A stretch of 64,000 bases of DNA from Listeria_A hofi (GTDB taxonomy: Bacteria; Bacillota; Bacilli; Lactobacillales; Listeriaceae), in assembly GCF_963575615.1 (NCBI RefSeq), contig NZ_CAUYTL010000002.1, forward strand, positions 1 through 64,000, given 5' to 3'. Both the position numbers and the translations under genes were made by a program. Below the pieces are notes generated by a model, which was not told the origin of the DNA, ran no database searches, and was given only the letters and a program-made list of their open reading frames with translations. Positions 52,701 to 60,847 of this stretch are shown here, piece after piece (the first letter of the stretch is position 1; every line of letters starts with the position of its first letter).

Positions 52701-53067
52701 CAGCGCTGTCATGTTTCCTGAAGCCTACCGAAAATACACGGAACTAGCTGAAAAAGGGATTATTGTACTCCTCCAAGCAAAAGTAGATCAGCGGAATGGC
52801 GAACTACAACTTGTCGTTAACAAGGCAGAAAACGTGAAGGATATTGAAGTTCCAAAACGTGCCTTTTTACGGATTAAAGATATAAATCAGTTGGAACAGC
52901 TAAAACCAATTTTGCTAGCTAATCGCGGAGATATAAGCGTTATTTTACACGATGAAACAACAAAGAAAACCACCCAATTGCAGCCGAAATTCAGTATTAA
53001 TGGGAGCCCTGAAACGGCTAGGGCAATCGTAGAACTTCTCGGCGAAGGTAATTTTATCATTCGTTAG
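49744..53067 (+). CDS. dnaE: DNA polymerase III alpha subunit, DnaE type
   Basis: The 1107-residue replicative polymerase has an N-terminal PHP domain, a C-family catalytic core with PDIDLDF at 380-386 (catalytic Asp), a second catalytic Asp region in LLKMDFLGLRNL, helix-hairpin-helix DNA-binding motifs and a C-terminal OB-fold. In Firmicutes it works beside PolC, extending primers. The PHP start reads FVHLQVASAYDLL, so the HxH signature is degenerate and no proofreading is expected from it. ATG 49744 follows GGAGATG. Confidence 0.95.
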   Translation: MGFVHLQVASAYDLLSSTAAIDGIIEKAQQFHYPAVAITDHNVMYGVIEFYQKCRAAGIKPLVGMTISVEGVMQPLETYELLLLAKTTQGYRNLLKISSAIETREEQKLPLKWLESYCEGLLLFSPGEAGEIERLIRQGMHEDAQLVVAKWREIAGESAFYMTLQKENPHYEAILNFCEGNRIPAVATKNVQYLEPSGVRSTEILRAIRDNETVAWHNLPLTGGAYFATPEEMENLFTTPFEKEALELTTKIADMCHVEIAMDQHLLPKFPLANGFEAGPVLKDLCYEALKKRIMNPDNVYWERLDYELKVIQEMGFSDYFLIVWDVMKYSRENGILTGPGRGSAAGSLVSYVLQITDVDPIQYHLLFERFLNPERISMPDIDLDFPDNRRDEVISYVVAKYGMQHVAQIGTFGTLAAKAAVRDTARTFGLNCVQLSDWSKLISRELGMTLTKAYEQSAALQRHIISSEQNQLIWQIATEIEGLPRHISTHAAGVVISDEPLVDQIALQKGSGDALLTQFAMGDLEKIGLLKMDFLGLRNLTLLDRTLKNVNHIRDTALTLQDIPLDDAKTLQIFQKGDTTGIFQFESDGIRRVLKHLRPTSFEDIVATNALYRPGPMEQIDTFIARKHGKQDIIYPHPDLEPILGVTYGIIVYQEQIIQVASSMAGFSLGEADLLRRAVSKKKADVLEEERIHFISGAVKKGYTQASANEVYDLIVRFANYGFNRSHAVAYSKIAFQLAYLKANYPAAFMASLLSAVIGNDDKISQYITEAKNYGIKMSGPSINHSYYHFQVENNAIRYSLRMVRKVPSKFVLAIVNERKGAPFKDFFDFCERMPQKQLTKQVLEALIYAGCFDEFGKDRATYIASMDAALQYVSLLGDDEKGINLFTTDDELFRKMKPKYREASPLPIDEKLEKEKEYVGQYVSAHPVTFYHDKLKLLDITSLSQIQVGKIYKIAAYIHDIKTIRTKKGESMCFLTISDDSREISAVMFPEAYRKYTELAEKGIIVLLQAKVDQRNGELQLVVNKAENVKDIEVPKRAFLRIKDINQLEQLKPILLANRGDISVILHDETTKKTTQLQPKFSINGSPETARAIVELLGEGNFIIR

Positions 53068-53212
53068 CCTTTTTAAAAATAAAAAAATTATGGTATAGTA
53101 GTAAGACTGAATATTAGATAAGACAAATGCGCTGAAAAATGCTACTATGGAAAGTGGACGAAAATCAAAAGTTAAACTAGAAAAGAGATTGTTTCAAAAA
53201 GGGGGTCATCCT

Positions 53213-54088
53213 TTGTTAGGAGATTTATTTACAAAACCAAAGAAAAGAAAATATGCGACGATTCCTTCAGACGGCTCAAAGCCTGATGTGCCAGAAGGTA
53301 TCATGACGAAATGTCCTTCATGTAAGAAAATTATGTACTCCAAAGAATTACAGAAGAACTTGAAGGTTTGTAATTATTGTGGGTACCATCATTCCCTCGG
53401 AGCACAGGAGCGAATTTCGTATCTGGTTGATGAAGACTCATTTATGGAGCTAGACGGTAATTTAACAACTGCAAATCCGCTAGGGTTTGAAGACTATATG
53501 GATAGAATTGCAAAAGATAAGAAGAAAACCGACTTGAACGAAGCCATTTTAACGGGGACGGCAACGATTGTGGGATTGCCATTTGTGGTGGCGGTGATGG
53601 ATTCTAGATTCCGGATGGCCAGTATGGGCTCGGTTGTCGGAGAAAAAATATTGCGAGGCGTAGAAAAAGCAGACGAGTTAGGCGTACCTTTTGTGATTTT
53701 TACGGCGTCAGGTGGTGCCAGAATGCAAGAAGGCATGGTGTCATTGATGCAAATGGCAAAAACATCCGCTGCCTTTAAGCGTTTTAGCAACCATGGGGGA
53801 CTTGCGATTTCAATCATGACTCACCCAACGACAGGTGGTGTTTCTGCGAGCTTTGCCTCACTTGGAGATTATAATTTTGCAGAACCGGGAGCGATGATTG
53901 GTTTTGCCGGACGTCGTGTTATTGAACAAACAGTTCGCGAAGAATTACCAGAGGACTTCCAAACAGCGGAGTTCTTATTGAAGCATGGTCAGCTTGATGA
54001 GGTTATTTCGCGCCTTGATATGCGGGAAACATTACGATTCCTCTTAGATATCCATACGAAAAAGGAGGATTCGGCAAATGGCAAATGA
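53213..54088 (+). CDS. accD: Acetyl-CoA carboxylase carboxyltransferase subunit beta
   Basis: The 291-residue subunit has a zinc ribbon with Cys34, Cys37, Cys53 and Cys56 and the crotonase-type carboxyltransferase fold (ASGGARMQEGMVSLMQM). It transfers carboxyl from biotin-BCCP to acetyl-CoA, the first step of fatty-acid synthesis. The TTG at 53213 gives the family-standard N-terminus LGDLFTKPKKRKYATIPSD and follows GGGGG. Overlaps accA by 11 bases. Confidence 0.95.
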   Translation: MLGDLFTKPKKRKYATIPSDGSKPDVPEGIMTKCPSCKKIMYSKELQKNLKVCNYCGYHHSLGAQERISYLVDEDSFMELDGNLTTANPLGFEDYMDRIAKDKKKTDLNEAILTGTATIVGLPFVVAVMDSRFRMASMGSVVGEKILRGVEKADELGVPFVIFTASGGARMQEGMVSLMQMAKTSAAFKRFSNHGGLAISIMTHPTTGGVSASFASLGDYNFAEPGAMIGFAGRRVIEQTVREELPEDFQTAEFLLKHGQLDEVISRLDMRETLRFLLDIHTKKEDSANGK

Positions 54089-55034
54089 GCTAGAATTTGA
54101 AAAACCAATTTTAGAATTACAAACAAAAATTGCCGATCTCAAAGAATATAATGAAAAATCCGATGTTGATTTGACAAAAGAAATCGTGAAATTGGAGATT
54201 CGCCTTGGCAAACTAGAAGATGCGATTTATGGCAACATGTCTGCATGGGATAAATTCCAAGTCGCACGCCATCCCGAACGGCCAACGACGCTAGACTATA
54301 TTCCGTTCGTATTCGACCAGTTTATGGAACTACATGGTGATCGCTACTTTGGTGATGATGCCGCAATTGTAGCTGGAGTTGCAACATTTAATGGCACACC
54401 AGTGACGGTTATAGGACATCAACGCGGAAAAGATACGAAAGATAATCTGCACCGTAATTTCGGAATGCCACATCCAGAAGGTTTTCGTAAAGCCTTAAGA
54501 TTAATGAAACAAGCCAATAAATTTGGGCGCCCAATTATTTGTTTTATTGATACGAAAGGCGCCTATCCTGGTCGTGCAGCAGAAGAACGAGGACAAAGCG
54601 AAGCAATCGCCCGTAATCTTTATGAAATGAGTGATATGACTGTCCCAATTATTTCGATAGTTATTGGAGAAGGCGGTAGTGGTGGTGCTTTAGCCCTTGG
54701 CGTGGGAAACCAAATTTACATGCTAGAAAATGCTGTATTCTCCGTTATTTCGCCAGAGGGTGCAGCAGCAATTCTATGGAAAGATGCGGGGCTTGCTAAA
54801 CAAGCAGCAGAATCCATGAAAATAACGGCTACTGATTTATTTGATCTAGGTATTACAGACGGCATCATCCCAGAAATACGCGGTGGAGCTCATCGTAACG
54901 TGGAAGAACAAGCGGCACTTATCTCGGCAGTAATACGAAAAAGTTTGAATTCCTTATCAGCACTTGACGGTGAACAACTAGCAAATCAGCGGTATGAGAA
55001 ATTTAAGAAAATCGGTGTCTATGAAGAGTTATAA
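54078..55034 (+). CDS. accA: Acetyl-CoA carboxylase carboxyltransferase subunit alpha
   Basis: The 318-residue partner of AccD carries the acetyl-CoA carboxyltransferase core with GAYPGRAAEERGQSEAIA, IGEGGSGGALALGVGN and the helical N-terminus. The ATG lies inside the end of accD, which favours equal synthesis of the two subunits. AAGGAGG precedes it. accB and accC are not in the window. Confidence 0.97.
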   Translation: MANELEFEKPILELQTKIADLKEYNEKSDVDLTKEIVKLEIRLGKLEDAIYGNMSAWDKFQVARHPERPTTLDYIPFVFDQFMELHGDRYFGDDAAIVAGVATFNGTPVTVIGHQRGKDTKDNLHRNFGMPHPEGFRKALRLMKQANKFGRPIICFIDTKGAYPGRAAEERGQSEAIARNLYEMSDMTVPIISIVIGEGGSGGALALGVGNQIYMLENAVFSVISPEGAAAILWKDAGLAKQAAESMKITATDLFDLGITDGIIPEIRGGAHRNVEEQAALISAVIRKSLNSLSALDGEQLANQRYEKFKKIGVYEEL

Positions 55035-55035
55035 G

Positions 55036-55098
55036 TATCAAAAAGCCATTAAAGTACGCGCCAAGCATGTTGGTGCGTATTTTAATGGCTTTTTAGCC
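55036..55098 (+). terminator. Long intrinsic terminator after accDA
   Basis: AAAAAGCCATTAAAGTACGC pairs with GCGTATTTTAATGGCTTTTT around CAAGCATGTTGGT, with a T run. From 55099 to 55263 I see no gene. Confidence 0.9.
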
Positions 55099-55263
55099 AC
55101 TTGAAAAATGGCGTTTTGTTACATACTATACTATGTTTGGCCCACTCTAGCAACGGGTAATAAACCTATACCAATTCTTAATAGAAAGCAATTGGTACAC
55201 ACCATGCGCGGGTGGAATTAATGAAAGGTTTCACAAAATATGAAAAAAGAACTAGATTCATGC

Positions 55264-55292
55264 TTTCATTTTTAAGAAAAGTGATGTAGAAT
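55264..55292 (+). promoter_or_regulatory. Promoter of pfkA
   Basis: TTTCAT (55264-55269) and TAGAAT (55287-55292), spacer 17, 49 bases before pfkA. Confidence 0.55.
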
Positions 55293-55340
55293 GTAAACAT
55301 GTGATGAAAAATAATATTCATTGTTTGAGGTGGGATTTTG

Positions 55341-56300
55341 ATGAAACGTATTGCAGTTTTAACAAGTGGTGGAGATGCACCAGGAATGAACGCTGCGGCT
55401 CGTGCCGTCGTTCGTAAAGGTATTTATGAAGGACTAGAAGTTTATGGTATCGATTATGGCTTTTTAGGTCTTGTGAATGGAGATATTCATAAGCTGGACT
55501 TAGGTTCTGTTGGCGATCTTCTACATCGCGGAGGAACGTTCCTTTACTCGGCGCGTTATCCTGAATTTGCGACAGAGGAAGGCCAACTAAAAGGTATCGA
55601 GCAATTGAAGAAATTCGGTATTGAAGGCCTTGTTGTTATTGGTGGAGACGGTTCTTATCACGGGGCCGAAGCTTTAACAAAACGTGGTTTCCCAACAGTT
55701 GGTATTCCAGGAACAATCGATAATGATATTTCTGGTACTGATTTTACAATCGGTTTTGATACGGCATTAAACACGGTACTCGATGCATTGGATAAAATTC
55801 GTGATACAGCGACAAGTCATGAACGTACTTTTATCATTGAGGTAATGGGTCGTGATGCTGGTGATATCGCACTTTGGTCTGGGCTAGCAGGTGGCGCTGA
55901 AGCTATTATCGTTCCTGAGCATAATTTTGTGATGGAAGATGTTGTAGAGCGCCTGAATAAAGGACTGGCTCGTGGTAAAAAACATAGTATTATCGTTGTT
56001 GCAGAGGGTGTTATTTCTGGTAACGAATTCGCGAATCAGTTAGCTGAGTTTGGCGATTACCATGCTCGCGTAACGGTTTTAGGACACGTACAACGCGGTG
56101 GTAGTCCAACTGCTTTTGACCGTGTATTAGCGAGCCGTTTAGGTGCGCGTGCTGTCGATTTATTGATGGAGAACCGCGGTGGTCTAGCTGTCGGGATTCA
56201 AAATAATAAAATCGTTGAGAATGATATCACAGCCGTTTTGAAAGAAAAACATGTGATTGATAAAGAAATGTTCGATTTGGCAACAATCCTATCTATTTAA
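55341..56300 (+). CDS. pfkA: ATP-dependent 6-phosphofructokinase
   Basis: The 319-residue glycolytic enzyme phosphorylates fructose-6-phosphate. It shows LTSGGDAPGMNAA, VVIGGDGSYHGA, GIPGTIDNDISGTDFTIGFDTA and the substrate region VLGHVQRGGSPTAFDR. ATG 55341 follows GAGGTGGG; the TTG immediately before is not needed. It sits beside pyk as the canonical pfkA-pyk pair. Confidence 0.97.
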   Translation: MKRIAVLTSGGDAPGMNAAARAVVRKGIYEGLEVYGIDYGFLGLVNGDIHKLDLGSVGDLLHRGGTFLYSARYPEFATEEGQLKGIEQLKKFGIEGLVVIGGDGSYHGAEALTKRGFPTVGIPGTIDNDISGTDFTIGFDTALNTVLDALDKIRDTATSHERTFIIEVMGRDAGDIALWSGLAGGAEAIIVPEHNFVMEDVVERLNKGLARGKKHSIIVVAEGVISGNEFANQLAEFGDYHARVTVLGHVQRGGSPTAFDRVLASRLGARAVDLLMENRGGLAVGIQNNKIVENDITAVLKEKHVIDKEMFDLATILSI

Positions 56301-56314
56301 TATTAATATTACTG

Positions 56315-56356
56315 GTTGAGGTTTCTAGTTTTTTCATAACTTAGAAGCCTTTTCCT
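56315..56356 (+). terminator. Weak terminator-like hairpin after pfkA
   Basis: GGTTTCTA pairs with TAGAAGCC across TTTTTTCATAACT and is followed by TTTTCC. Strength is doubtful; readthrough into pyk is possible. Confidence 0.4.
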
Positions 56357-56455
56357 ACGGATTAAAATGAAAAAAGTATGAAAACAGGCTACATAAAATA
56401 GTGCCTAAAAAGAACTAGAAATTTTGGGCAACATGCACATGGATTCACAAAGTCC

Positions 56456-56484
56456 TTGAGCACTAGTGAAGTTACTGGTAAAAT
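56456..56484 (+). promoter_or_regulatory. Promoter of pyk
   Basis: TTGAGC (56456-56461) and TAAAAT (56479-56484), spacer 17. Confidence 0.6.
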
Positions 56485-56545
56485 GAAGCCGATGCGTTTA
56501 TAATAAGGAATGAATGAATAGGTATTCTTAGGAGGAGTATAAAAG

Positions 56546-58303
56546 ATGAAAAAAACTAAAATTGTTTGTACGATAGGTCCTGCAAGTGAAACGGTGGAAA
56601 CATTAGTACAATTAATCGAATCAGGTATGAACGTATGTCGTCTTAATTTTTCACATGGTGATTATGAAGAGCATGGCGCACGTATTAAAAATATCCGTGA
56701 AGCCGTTAAGATTACAGGAACAGAAGTAGCAATTTTGCTTGATACAAAAGGTCCTGAAATCCGTACAAACGATATGGAAAACGGTAAATTAGAATTTTCA
56801 AAAGGGGACACTGTTCGTGTTGCAATGGAAGAAGTCCTTGGAAAGAAAGAGAAATTCTCCGTAACATACACAGAACTATTTGACGATGTGGAAATCGGTT
56901 CTACAATTCTTTTAGATGACGGATTAATCGGTCTTGAAGTTATCGAAAAAGATACTGCTAACCGCGAGCTCGTAACAACAGTTCAAAACCCAGGCGTACT
57001 TAAAAACAAAAAAGGCGTGAACGTGCCAAACGTATCGATTAACTTACCTGGTATCACAGAAAAAGATGCAAATGACATCCGTTTTGGTCTAGAGCAAGGC
57101 ATTGACTTTATCGCGGCATCATTTGTTCGTCGTGCAACAGACGTTCTTGAAATTACAAAAATTCTAGAAGAGCACAACGCAACACACGTGCAAATCATTC
57201 CTAAAATCGAGAATCAAGAGGGCGTTGACAATATTGATGAAATCCTCCAAGTGTCTCAAGGTCTAATGGTTGCTCGTGGTGACCTAGGCGTCGAAATTCC
57301 TGCCGAAGAAGTTCCGATTGTTCAAAAACAATTGATTAAAAAATGTAACAAACTTGCAAAACCAGTTATTACAGCAACACAAATGTTAGACTCTATGCAA
57401 CGTAACCCGCGCCCAACTCGCGCAGAAGCAAGTGACGTAGCTAACGCCATTTTCGATGGTACAGATGCAATCATGCTTTCCGGTGAAACAGCAGCTGGGG
57501 ATTATCCGGTAGAGTCCGTACAAATGATGCATAAAATCGCGCTACGTGCGGAAGAAGCACTCGTTGCTCAAGATAAATTCGCCCTAAAAGCACACCAAAA
57601 TTCAGACATGACAGAAGCGATTGGCCAAGCAGTTGGTCACACAGCGCGTAATCTAGGCGTACAGACAATTGTTGCAACGACACAAAGTGGTCATACAGCA
57701 CGCATGATTTCAAAATACCGTCCAAAATCACATATTTTAGCGGTTACTTTTAACGAGCGTGTATGTCGCGGATTATCTCTAGTATGGGGCGTATATCCTC
57801 GTCTAGCAGCACCGATTGCCAACACAGATGACATGTTTGATCTTGCGGTAAAAGAATCTTTAGCATCTGGTCTTGCAAAACAAGGCGATCTAATCATCAT
57901 CACTGCAGGTGTTCCAGTTACAGAATCTGGTACAACCAACCTAATGAAAATCCAATTAATTGGTGACAAAGCAGTATCTGGTCATGGAATTGGCTCTACT
58001 TCTGTTATCGGTCAAGCAGTCATTGCTAAATCGAACAAAGAAGCATTAGAAAAAGCAGTAGAAGGCGGTATCCTTGTCGTTAAAACAACAGACAAAGAAA
58101 TGTTGCCAGCATTCGAGAAGAGCGCAGCGGTAGTTGTAGAAGAAGGCGGCCTGACAAGCCATGCAGCCGTTGTTGGAATCACACTAGGCATTCCAGTAAT
58201 CGTTGGCGCAACAAACGCAACAGACCTTGTCAAAGACGGCGAAACAGTAACAGTCGACGCACGCCAAGGTAATGTATATAATGGGAAAACAGCGACGCAT
58301 TAA
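56546..58303 (+). CDS. pyk: Pyruvate kinase with C-terminal PEP-utilising domain
   Basis: The 585-residue enzyme makes pyruvate and ATP from PEP and ADP. The catalytic barrel has KIVCTIGPAS, IPKIENQEGVDNIDEI and MLDSMQRNPRPTRAEA; an allosteric domain follows, then an extra C-terminal PEP-utiliser-like domain (GGLTSHAAVVGITLGIPVI) characteristic of Bacillus and Listeria forms. AGGAGG precedes the ATG. Confidence 0.97.
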   Translation: MKKTKIVCTIGPASETVETLVQLIESGMNVCRLNFSHGDYEEHGARIKNIREAVKITGTEVAILLDTKGPEIRTNDMENGKLEFSKGDTVRVAMEEVLGKKEKFSVTYTELFDDVEIGSTILLDDGLIGLEVIEKDTANRELVTTVQNPGVLKNKKGVNVPNVSINLPGITEKDANDIRFGLEQGIDFIAASFVRRATDVLEITKILEEHNATHVQIIPKIENQEGVDNIDEILQVSQGLMVARGDLGVEIPAEEVPIVQKQLIKKCNKLAKPVITATQMLDSMQRNPRPTRAEASDVANAIFDGTDAIMLSGETAAGDYPVESVQMMHKIALRAEEALVAQDKFALKAHQNSDMTEAIGQAVGHTARNLGVQTIVATTQSGHTARMISKYRPKSHILAVTFNERVCRGLSLVWGVYPRLAAPIANTDDMFDLAVKESLASGLAKQGDLIIITAGVPVTESGTTNLMKIQLIGDKAVSGHGIGSTSVIGQAVIAKSNKEALEKAVEGGILVVKTTDKEMLPAFEKSAAVVVEEGGLTSHAAVVGITLGIPVIVGATNATDLVKDGETVTVDARQGNVYNGKTATH

Positions 58304-58610
58304 TAGAAGTGCTGAAACAGCCCGTTCAGCTCCGAAAAAAACTGGAGCGGCCGTAGTAAAAAGCTGTTCTTGCTTTTTGCGGAGGGCGTGAAGTTTTCGA
58401 GGAGTTGGCTGTTGAAGCTGGATCCGGAGGCGCGAACCACGACACAAAACATGGAAGGCAGTTTCATTACATTCCACTGCATATTGAGGTTCTAACTCAG
58501 CAAACGACGCTTCATAAGAATCACAACAAAGCTGGATCCGAAGGTTCCAAACAAGAAGAAACTCAAAACCAGATCACATCCCTAACACGGATACTGATCT
58601 GGTTTTTCTA
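58304..58610 (+). other. Unassigned intergenic region with serial hairpins
   Basis: Three consecutive hairpins follow pyk: GCTGAA/TTCAGC, GCTCC/GGAGC and AAAAAGC/GCTTTTT. Further on, AGCTGGATCCG occurs twice (about 58415 and 58531) with similar GAxGxxxCxAAC-like continuations. No coding reading is convincing on either strand. Confidence 0.5.
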
Positions 58611-58611
58611 A
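58565..58611 (+). terminator. Intrinsic terminator downstream of the pyk region
   Basis: AACCAGATCA pairs with TGATCTGGTT, followed by TTT; the loop contains CATCCCTAACACGGATAC. Confidence 0.85.
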
Positions 58612-58613
58612 TC

Positions 58614-58643
58614 TTTCTCATTTCACCAAAACTACGCTATAAT
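58614..58643 (+). promoter_or_regulatory. Promoter of fxsA
   Basis: TTTCTC (58614-58619) and TATAAT (58638-58643), spacer 18. Confidence 0.5.
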
Positions 58644-58674
58644 AAAATCAAACCACAAAGGAGGCACAACCACT

Positions 58675-59055
58675 ATGAAAAAAATAATCTACTACTGGGC
58701 CGCATATGGCGTAATCGAACTACTCATCTACATCCTCCTATTCCAATGGATCGGCTTCTGGCCACTTCTCTTCATCCAAATCGCCTCCACAGCATTTGGC
58801 ATTTTCATCATCAAACGCTTATGGCGGGTCATTACCCAAAACATGCGTGAAGGAAAAAGCATTTCTCCATATTTACTCGACACAATTTGCCTCATCCTAG
58901 CAGGGTTCCTACTCGTCATTCCAGGTATTATTACATCTCTATGCGGCCTTCTTCTATTCCTGCCATTTATCCGTTCATGGATGAAACCGCGCATCAATCG
59001 CTGGATAGAACATCGCATGAATCAAGGCAACTTTACCTATTTTGATATGAAATAG
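58675..59055 (+). CDS. fxsA: FxsA family membrane protein
   Basis: The 126-residue protein has three hydrophobic helices (about 8-30, 30-48 and 72-98) with the FxsA pattern (LIYILLFQWIGFWPLLFIQIAST and LLVIPGIITSLCGLLLFLPF). E. coli FxsA affects phage exclusion; function here unknown. AAGGAGG precedes the ATG. Codons are unusually rich in C at third positions compared with neighbours. Confidence 0.9.
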   Translation: MKKIIYYWAAYGVIELLIYILLFQWIGFWPLLFIQIASTAFGIFIIKRLWRVITQNMREGKSISPYLLDTICLILAGFLLVIPGIITSLCGLLLFLPFIRSWMKPRINRWIEHRMNQGNFTYFDMK

Positions 59056-59104
59056 AAGGCGATTGACTTTTCTTATCTATTTTCAGATATACGATAAGTA
59101 TCGC

Positions 59105-59135
59105 TTTACATCAAGGGGTACAGGTGTGTTATAAT
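59105..59135 (+). promoter_or_regulatory. Promoter of ytwI
   Basis: TATAAT at 59130-59135 with TTTACA or TTACAT 18-19 bases upstream. Confidence 0.5.
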
Positions 59136-59178
59136 ACAATTAATCTGACATTTTCTCAGAAGGAAAGGTTTGTTCTTC

Positions 59179-59640
59179 TTGTTTACAGAAAGCATGTTAT
59201 TTTTACTTTTATTTCTAGGACTTGGACTATTAGCAAAAAATAATTCACTGATTATTGCGGTTGCTGTGGTGATTCTGTTGAAACTTTTTCATGTGGATGG
59301 AAGAGTTATGGAGATGATTCAATCGCGAGGAATAAATTGGGGTGTGACGATAATTACAATTGCCATCCTAATTCCGATTGCGACGGGACAAATTGGTTTT
59401 AAGGATTTAGTGGATTCCTTTAAATCAGTAGCGGGCTGGATTGCTTTGTTGGCGGGGATTGCCGTATCCATTTTGGCGAAAAAAGGTGTCGGTTATATGG
59501 CGGTTGACCCACAAGTGACGGTTTCACTTGTTTTTGGTACGATTTTAGCAGTGGTGCTATTTCGTGGCATTGCAGCTGGACCAGTCATCGCAGCTGGGAT
59601 TGCGTATGTCCTGATGCAAGGTGTCGCCTTATTCAAGTAA
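59179..59640 (+). CDS. ytwI: YtwI, DUF441 membrane protein
   Basis: The 153-residue protein has four hydrophobic helices and matches DUF441 (NNSLIIAVAVVILLKLFHVDGRVMEM). Role unknown; in Listeria and Bacillus it lies just before citZ. TTG 59179 is chosen, 10 bases after AGAAGGAAAGG; TTG 59170 would sit on that site. Confidence 0.88.
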   Translation: MFTESMLFLLLFLGLGLLAKNNSLIIAVAVVILLKLFHVDGRVMEMIQSRGINWGVTIITIAILIPIATGQIGFKDLVDSFKSVAGWIALLAGIAVSILAKKGVGYMAVDPQVTVSLVFGTILAVVLFRGIAAGPVIAAGIAYVLMQGVALFK

Positions 59641-59704
59641 ATTATTATTCAAAACAATTACATAGCATAAGACGCTAAATTTGATATTGTTAGGGGGAAA
59701 AATA

Positions 59705-60826
59705 ATGACGGTTTCAAAAGGTTTAGAGAATGTATATGTGGCGGAAACGTCAATTAGCTCGATTATAGATGACATGTTAACGTATGTTGGATACGGCATT
59801 GACAATCTAATGGAAAGTAATGCAACATTTGAAGAGGTTATTTATTTATTGTGGCATTTACGTTTGCCGAATGAAGAAGACTTGGCAAAATTTAAGGGCG
59901 AAATACATGAGAATATGGCAGTTTCTGAATCTATTATTACGAGTCTGCGTTTGCAACACCACCAAAACTTGCATCCGATGAGTGTTCTTCGTACAACAGT
60001 TTCGATGCTTGGTGTGTTCGATACGGAAGCGGAGATGGATGATGGGGAAGCTGTGTACCGAAAAGGAATTCGTCTGCAAGCGAAGATGCCTACGATTGTT
60101 GCCGCATTTTCACGGATTCGTCGTGGTTTGGACCCAATTCCACCGCGCAATGATTTGAGTATGGCAGCGAACTTTTTATACATGCTAACCGGCGAAGATC
60201 CTAGTTATTTGGAAGTGGATGCAATGAATAAGGCGCTAGTGTTACATGCTGATCATGAATTTAATGCTTCCACGTTTACTGCGCGTGTTTGTGTTGCTAC
60301 ATTATCCGATGTTTACTCTGGTGTTACGGCAGCAATTGGGGCACTCAAAGGACCGCTTCATGGTGGTGCGAATGAGCGCGTTATTGACATGATTGAGGAA
60401 ATGAAAGAAAAAGGGCATGTGCGCGAATACATTCAAAATAAAATTGATAACAAAGAGAAAATTATGGGCTTTGGTCATCGTGTTTATCAAGGTGGCGATC
60501 CACGTGCGTATCATTTGAAAGAAATGGCTCGGAAGCTTACTGAGAAAAAAGGCGAGCCAGAATACTACGATATTTCAGCTGAGGTTGAAGAGGCAGTTTG
60601 GGAATTTAAGCATTTGAAACCGAATGTCGATTTCTATTCAGCATCTGTGTATCACGCACTAAACATCGATCATGACTTGTTTACGCTTGTTTTTGCGATG
60701 AGCCGTGTATCAGGATGGTTGGCGCATATTTTTGAACAATACCGTGATAACCGCTTGATTCGACCGCGTGCGATTTACGTAGGACCAGAATCAAGAGAAT
60801 ATATTCCTGTCAATGAACGGGACTAA
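59705..60826 (+). CDS. citZ: Citrate synthase
   Basis: The 373-residue dimeric-type enzyme condenses oxaloacetate and acetyl-CoA. Active-site residues appear in HADHEFNASTF, GGANERV, GFGHRVYQGGDPRA and VDFYSASVYHALN. ATG 59705 follows AGGGGG. It forms an operon with icd 21 bases downstream, producing 2-oxoglutarate for glutamate. Listeria monocytogenes has a split TCA cycle, so this is a biosynthetic arm. Confidence 0.97.
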   Translation: MTVSKGLENVYVAETSISSIIDDMLTYVGYGIDNLMESNATFEEVIYLLWHLRLPNEEDLAKFKGEIHENMAVSESIITSLRLQHHQNLHPMSVLRTTVSMLGVFDTEAEMDDGEAVYRKGIRLQAKMPTIVAAFSRIRRGLDPIPPRNDLSMAANFLYMLTGEDPSYLEVDAMNKALVLHADHEFNASTFTARVCVATLSDVYSGVTAAIGALKGPLHGGANERVIDMIEEMKEKGHVREYIQNKIDNKEKIMGFGHRVYQGGDPRAYHLKEMARKLTEKKGEPEYYDISAEVEEAVWEFKHLKPNVDFYSASVYHALNIDHDLFTLVFAMSRVSGWLAHIFEQYRDNRLIRPRAIYVGPESREYIPVNERD

Positions 60827-60847
60827 TAATTACAAGGGGGAATTAAT

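Noticed and set aside
55140..55230. T-box-like GGGTGGAATTA before pfkA
   Set aside because: No stem I elements, no full T-box sequence and no matching terminator.
58405..58611. Open frame of 68 codons after pyk
   Set aside because: Overlaps a terminator, has no convincing ribosome site and no recognisable protein pattern; minus-strand frames in the same place are equally weak.
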